Shown here in pieces: positions 57,010 to 61,118 of a stretch of 61,118 bases of DNA. Location of the stretch: contig CALGAM010000081.1 in assembly GCA_937951935.1 (NCBI GenBank), positions 1-61,118 of the forward strand, written 5' to 3'. The notes beneath the pieces were generated by a model. The model saw only the letters and a list, made by a program, of their open reading frames with translations, was not told the origin of the DNA and made no database searches. Origin of the DNA: an uncultured Micromonospora sp. Its GTDB lineage: Bacteria > Actinomycetota > Actinomycetes > Mycobacteriales > Micromonosporaceae. Positions within the stretch are counted from its first letter, which is position 1. Every line of letters begins with the position of its first letter. The position numbers and the translations under genes were made by a program.

Positions 57010-58605
57010 ATGGGCATCTTGGGGCAACTGCAGCGGGCGCACGCACAGCAGGTACACGCCAACCAGCGTGCCCAGACCACGCCCTACCAACGGCACCAGC
57101 AGATGCTCTGGGAGGCCGAGTTCGCCCGGCAGGCCGCGGAACGCGCGGCCAAGGCGGAGGAGCGGGAGCGTCGGCGGCTCTACCTGGAGGCGCGGGCGAA
57201 GCGGGTGGCGGCGGCGAACGCCGACCTGCGGTCCCGACTGGACGCACTCGACACCCTGCTGCACACCACCCTCGCCATCGACGACCACATCGACCTGGAG
57301 CGGCTCAAGAAGACGGCGACCTACCCGCCGTTCGATCCGGGCGAGCTCGGCGTGCCGCTGAAGGCCCCGGACTGGCGGCGCTTCGCCCCGCCGACACCGC
57401 ACGCACTGGACAAGATGTTCGGTGGCGAGTCGCGGTACCAGCGGTTGTTGGCCGAGGCCGAGCAGGCGTTCGAGAAGGCGAAGGCGAAGCACGCGGCCGC
57501 CGAGTCGGCCCGGCGGCAGCGGCTCGCCGAGGCGCGACGGGCGTACGAGCAGCAGTGCCGGCAGATCGACGCGGAGGTCGCCGCCCACAACGACGAGATC
57601 GACCGCTTCGGCGCGGCACTGGCCGCCGCCGAACCCAACGCGGTCGTGCAGTACTTCGGCCTGGTCCTGGGCAACTCGGTCTACCCGGACGACTTCCCAC
57701 AGCGGTACCGCCTCGCCTACGTGCCCGACTCCCGGCTGATCGTCGTGGAGTACCTGCTTCCGACGATCGCGGTCATTCCGCGAATCCGTGAGTACCGGTA
57801 CGACCGGGCGCGCGACGAGGTGCTCACCATCGCCCGCTCCACCGAGGAGATCCACCGCCGGTACGCCGACGTGATCGCCCAGGTCACGCTGCGCACCGTG
57901 CACGAGCTCTTCGAGGCCGACCGGACCCGGCTGGTGGAGACGATCGTCTTCAACGGCATCGTCGAGACGATCCATCCGGGTACCGGCAAGGCGGCGCGTC
58001 CCTGCCTGGTGACGCTGCGAACCGAACGTGAGACCTTCACCGCGATCAATCTCGCCAACGTCGACCCGTCGGCCTGCCTGCGTCACCTGCGGGCCGCCGT
58101 CTCACCCCATCCCGAGGACCTGGTGCCGGTGCGGCCGGTGCTGGAGTTCGACGTGGTCGACCGGCGCTTCGTCGACGAGGTCGACGTCCTGGCCGACCTG
58201 GACCAGCGTCCGAACCTGCTCGCCCTCAGCACCGCCGAGTTCGAGGGTGTGATCCGGCAGCTCTTCGGCAAGCTGGGCCTGGAGACGACGTCGACCCGGG
58301 CCGCCCCGGACGGTGGGCTCGACTGCGTGGCGTACGACCCCCGGCCGATCTTCGGCGGCAAGGTGGTCATCCAGGCGCGCCGGCACCGGGGGGTCCTGGA
58401 CGTCTCCGCGGTCCGCGACCTCTTCGGCACCGTCCTGGACGAGGGGGCGACCAAGGGCATTCTCGTCACCACCAGCAGCTACGGCCAGGATTCGGTCGAG
58501 TTCGCCTCGGGCAAACCGCTGGAGCTGATCGACGGCTCGGAACTGCTGCACCTGCTGGCCGAGCACGCCGGTATCCGGGCCCGGATCGATCCGGGCGCGA
58601 GCTGA
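57010..58605 (+). CDS. Mrr-like restriction endonuclease with altered catalytic lysine
   Basis: The 531-residue protein starts with a coiled coil (residues about 28-80, EAEFARQAAERAAKAEERERRR) and a second coiled region (about 145-200). A C-terminal Mrr/PD-(D/E)xK domain (about 415-525) follows. The catalytic triad reads Asp438 (GGLDCVAYDP) then VIQARRH, with Arg457 where the family has Lys (QxK). VRDLFGTVLDEGATKGILVTTSSYG completes the fold. Arg instead of Lys may reduce or abolish cleavage, leaving DNA binding. It may act on methylated DNA or as a sensor. Confidence 0.82.
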   Translation: MGILGQLQRAHAQQVHANQRAQTTPYQRHQQMLWEAEFARQAAERAAKAEERERRRLYLEARAKRVAAANADLRSRLDALDTLLHTTLAIDDHIDLERLKKTATYPPFDPGELGVPLKAPDWRRFAPPTPHALDKMFGGESRYQRLLAEAEQAFEKAKAKHAAAESARRQRLAEARRAYEQQCRQIDAEVAAHNDEIDRFGAALAAAEPNAVVQYFGLVLGNSVYPDDFPQRYRLAYVPDSRLIVVEYLLPTIAVIPRIREYRYDRARDEVLTIARSTEEIHRRYADVIAQVTLRTVHELFEADRTRLVETIVFNGIVETIHPGTGKAARPCLVTLRTERETFTAINLANVDPSACLRHLRAAVSPHPEDLVPVRPVLEFDVVDRRFVDEVDVLADLDQRPNLLALSTAEFEGVIRQLFGKLGLETTSTRAAPDGGLDCVAYDPRPIFGGKVVIQARRHRGVLDVSAVRDLFGTVLDEGATKGILVTTSSYGQDSVEFASGKPLELIDGSELLHLLAEHAGIRARIDPGAS

Positions 58606-58781
58606 GCGCGCGGGTCGTCCCGGGCGGGCCCGCCGCGCCCGTCCGCCGGTGGGTGGGGCACGCCCGGGGTCCGCGGCCGGAGGTCACCGACGTCGGGAGC
58701 ATGGCGGCCGTGGGTTGGAGTGAACGGGAGGTGTGGGGGTAAGCCGGTCGACCGGACCGGGTCTTGCGCGGAGGGGGTGCG

Positions 58782-59915
58782 ATGGCGGCCGCGGCAGGCA
58801 ACCACGAGGGGCGACGACCGGATTCCCGGACGGTGCTGACCGTCAACGCGGGCTCTGCCAGCCTCCGGCTCAACTACGTCCGCGACGGCCGTCTCCTGGA
58901 CGCGAGCGAGCGCGCCGAACCGCCCGGATCGGCCGCGGCGGCGCGGTTCGTCCAGGACGTCGTCGCGGCTCACGACCCCCCGGACGCGGTCGGCCACCGG
59001 TTGGTGCACGGTGGTGACCTGGTGCGGACCCCGACCCGGGTCGACGACGCGGTCCGGGCCCGGCTGGACGGGTTGGCGGCGCTGGCGCCCCTGCACCTCC
59101 CGCCCGCCCTGCGCCTGCTCGACCAGGTCCGCGAGCTGCTTCCCGACGTGCCGCACGTGCTCTGCCCGGACACCGCCTTCCACGCGCGGCTGCCGGAGGC
59201 CGCGGCCACCTATCCGCTACCGCGGGAGTGGCGGCGCCGGTGGGGGCTGCGCCGGTACGGCTTCCACGGTCTGTCGTACGCGTACGCGCTGCGCCGGGCT
59301 GCGGAGCTGCTCGGACGGCCGGTCGACGATCTTCAGCTCCTCATCGCCCACCTCGGCGGCGGGGCGTCGGTCTGCGCCGTCCGCAACGGGCGCAGCGTCG
59401 ACACGTCGATGGGGTTCACCCCGCTGGACGGGGTGCCGATGTCGCGACGGTCCGGCGCCGTCGACCCGGGCATGCTGCTCTGGCTGTTGGAGGACAGCCG
59501 GCTCAGTCTGGCCGAACTCACCGACGGGCTCCAGCACCGGTCCGGGCTGCTCGGTCTCTCCGACGGCCGGTCGGACGACACCCGCGACCTGGTCGCCGCG
59601 GCGCCCGAGGATCCGGCCGCCGCCCTGGCCCTCGCCGTCTTCGCCCACCGGGTACGCCGCGAACTGGCCGCCGCCGCGACCAGCCTGGACCGGCTGGACG
59701 CGGTGGTCTTCACCGGCGAGATCGGTTGGGACCAGCCCGAGGTGCGGCACGACGTCTGTGCCGGGCTGCGGTTGTTGGGCGTCGAGCCTCCCGCGGGTGG
59801 CAACCCCGAGGCCGACGCGGTGGTCTCCGCTCCGGGCGCCACGGTGCCGGTGCTCGTCGTCGAGCCCCGTGAGGACCTTGAGGTGGCGGCGGAGACGCTG
59901 GCGGCGTTGCGGTGA
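58782..59915 (+). CDS. ackA: Acetate kinase (AckA) family
   Basis: The 377-residue ASKHA-fold enzyme transfers phosphate from ATP to acetate. It has LTVNAGSASLRL (phosphate loop), HRLVHGG, YGFHGLSY (catalytic His), IAHLGGGASVCAV, SMGFTPLDGVPMSRRSGAVDPG and FTGEIGWDQPEVR. Some motifs deviate from standard AckA (NAGSAS for NSGSSS, FTGEIGWDQ for FTGGIGEN). No pta is adjacent, so it may serve acetyl phosphate levels or act on another short acid. ATG 58782 follows GAGGGGG. The next gene overlaps it (GTGA). Confidence 0.85.
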   Translation: MAAAAGNHEGRRPDSRTVLTVNAGSASLRLNYVRDGRLLDASERAEPPGSAAAARFVQDVVAAHDPPDAVGHRLVHGGDLVRTPTRVDDAVRARLDGLAALAPLHLPPALRLLDQVRELLPDVPHVLCPDTAFHARLPEAAATYPLPREWRRRWGLRRYGFHGLSYAYALRRAAELLGRPVDDLQLLIAHLGGGASVCAVRNGRSVDTSMGFTPLDGVPMSRRSGAVDPGMLLWLLEDSRLSLAELTDGLQHRSGLLGLSDGRSDDTRDLVAAAPEDPAAALALAVFAHRVRRELAAAATSLDRLDAVVFTGEIGWDQPEVRHDVCAGLRLLGVEPPAGGNPEADAVVSAPGATVPVLVVEPREDLEVAAETLAALR

Positions 59916-60628
59916 CCGCGGTGTTCAGCGTTACGACCGATCTGGTGGTGATGCCGGATGATCCGGCGGCGGTCTGTCGGCTCGTCGCCAGCTTCCTCGA
60001 CAGCTGGAACGTGACGCTTCGACACAACTCGTCCGCCGCGCACGAGGTGCGCGACGCCGAGCGCAGGCTCGGCCACGCGCTACCCGTGACCCTGCGGTGG
60101 ATCCACGTGAACGTGGGCACCGACACCACGGGGGTCGGGCAGCAGGATCTCCTCGTTCACCCGCGGAGCCTCGACGTCGACGAGCACGGGGTGTTGGTGT
60201 TCCGCGTGGAGAACCAGAACTGCGCGCAGTGGGGGGTTCGCCTGGAGGAGATGGGGAGTCCAGACCCTCCCGTGGTGTGGAAGGACGCGCAGACCGACGC
60301 GGAATGGTGTTCGTACCAGGATCGACTGTCGGTTGACCTGCTGGAGATGGTGCTCAACGAGGCGATGCTCCTGCCGGGGGCCCATGTGCTGCACACCGAA
60401 CTGACCGCGGGCGTGCCGCCCGAGCTGGACCGCCTGCCACGCCTGGCCATCCCCGAGCACGTGTTCTGGGCGCATCCCGAGGGTCCGCCGGTTCGCTGGT
60501 ACGGCATGCCCGACTGCCTCATCCGCAACGATGGCGACGGTTGGCTGTGGGCGTTCGGGCGCACCGCGGACGACCTGGACAGGGCCGCGCGCACGATTCC
60601 CGGCGACTGGACCAGCCTGCAGGGGTGA
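59912..60628 (+). CDS. SMI1/KNR4 (SUKH)-like protein
   Basis: This 238-residue cytosolic protein resembles the SUKH superfamily: AERRLGHALPVTLRWIHVNVG near residue 50 corresponds to the family LG..LP..L core, and VLVFRVENQNCAQWGVRLEE to the central strands. SUKH proteins are often immunity proteins to polymorphic toxins or protein-interaction modules. The GTG start overlaps the ackA stop (GTGA), an unexpected pairing. No toxin is adjacent. Codon use looks slightly less GC-rich than the neighbours. Confidence 0.55.
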   Translation: MTAVFSVTTDLVVMPDDPAAVCRLVASFLDSWNVTLRHNSSAAHEVRDAERRLGHALPVTLRWIHVNVGTDTTGVGQQDLLVHPRSLDVDEHGVLVFRVENQNCAQWGVRLEEMGSPDPPVVWKDAQTDAEWCSYQDRLSVDLLEMVLNEAMLLPGAHVLHTELTAGVPPELDRLPRLAIPEHVFWAHPEGPPVRWYGMPDCLIRNDGDGWLWAFGRTADDLDRAARTIPGDWTSLQG

Positions 60629-60898
60629 GTGCGTCCGACAGTCGACCAGCAATCCGTTCTCGTCCTGTTTGGCAAGCGGTCCCGACGGACGCGTGCGGCG
60701 GGTGGATCCGATCCGGGGCGGGGCGAACGTCCCGATGCGGGGCGGCAAGTATCCGAAACCCGCCGCGCCGGGGCCGGCAACCCCGGCGCTGACGCCTCCC
60801 CGCCCACTCCTGAGAGGTCGGGTACCACCGGCGGACGGGGCCGCACCCTGGCTGGGCGGGCCCACCCGGCCGCCGGGCCGGGACCGGGTCACCGGTGC

Positions 60899-61066
60899 TC
60901 AGGCCATCAACCGGGTGAGGAAGTCTCCGATCCCCTGGGCGATGGCCATCAGCACGCCGCCGATGGTCTCGACCAGATCAGCGGCACCGTCCGGCCGGAA
61001 GGCGACGAAGAAGATCAGGAACCCGACGAAGAGCCAGGTCAGGGTCTTCTTGAGCAGAACCGGCAT
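60899..61066 (-). CDS. Small single-pass membrane protein (55 residues)
   Basis: The product MPVLLKKTLTWLFVGFLIFF continues with a membrane helix (about 8-23), then a soluble amphipathic tail ending GDFLTRLMA. GGAGGAGAG lies just before the ATG at 61066. I recall similar short proteins widely conserved in Micromonosporaceae; function unknown. The window ends 52 bp upstream, so its promoter is only partly visible. Confidence 0.7.
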   Translation of the reverse strand: MPVLLKKTLTWLFVGFLIFFVAFRPDGAADLVETIGGVLMAIAQGIGDFLTRLMA

Positions 61067-61118
61067 CTCTCCTCCGCTGGGGCTCGCCCCGTCTCGTCCG
61101 ACCGGGTCGGTGTGCCGG

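Noticed and set aside
1..61118. CRISPR arrays, tRNA or rRNA genes, insertion sequences
   Set aside because: No regularly spaced repeats, no tRNA-like CCA-ended cloverleaf and no transposase motif were recognised. A tRNAscan or ISfinder run would be decisive.

Overview
The window is very GC-rich, densely packed actinomycete DNA. Its gene content (F420-type LLM oxidoreductase, ergothioneine and hopanoid operons, a SapB-type lanthipeptide cluster, DUF397/XRE pairs, many GTG starts) fits a spore-forming filamentous actinomycete, most likely a Micromonosporaceae member such as Micromonospora. The taxon is inferred from family knowledge, not from a marker gene. I see no rRNA, tRNA, CRISPR array or transposase.

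Layout. 0-2.5 kb: an HhH-GPD-like protein, an LLM oxidoreductase and an LPXTG surface protein. 2.6-7.3 kb: a leftward exopolysaccharide segment (DUF4012 protein, glycosyltransferase, Wzz/BY-kinase). 7.6-10.1 kb: NhaA antiporter, an acidic small protein and a GDT1-type Mn/Ca exporter behind a yybP-ykoY (manganese) riboswitch. 10.1-14.5 kb: ergothioneine operon egtA-B-C-D (no egtE seen). 14.9-19.1 kb: a complete sugar-type ABC importer. 19.2-23.5 kb: a receptor Ser/Thr kinase, a UDP-sugar dehydrogenase and a second glycosyltransferase.

24-32.2 kb is a full ram/amf (SapB) cluster: class III synthetase, a 40-residue precursor peptide whose core is almost that of SapB, a stem-loop attenuator, two ABC exporter half-transporters, and two converging RamR-like regulators. 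32.5-39.3 kb: MocR-like aminotransferase, GH51 arabinofuranosidase with a 16-codon upstream leader ORF, a diguanylate cyclase, a DUF397/XRE pair in a lower-GC patch, and an SDR.

39.4-47.8 kb is a tightly coupled leftward hopanoid operon: hpnC, hpnD, hpnE, short-chain prenyl synthase, shc, an HpnG nucleosidase fused to an abbreviated IspH-like domain, and hpnH. It could supply FPP, make squalene, cyclise it and attach adenosine. 48-61 kb: a DMT transporter, an MGDG-synthase-like glycosyltransferase, a CHRD protein, a probable hsp18 remnant (31 codons) facing a RheA-like regulator across two RheA-type operators, a DUF2726 protein, a divergent copper pair (PHM-like monooxygenase / YcnI-like), an Mrr-like nuclease with an altered catalytic triad, acetate kinase, and small proteins.

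Common theme: cell surface and aerial development (SapB surfactant, hopanoids, exopolysaccharide, anchored proteins) plus redox protection (ergothioneine).
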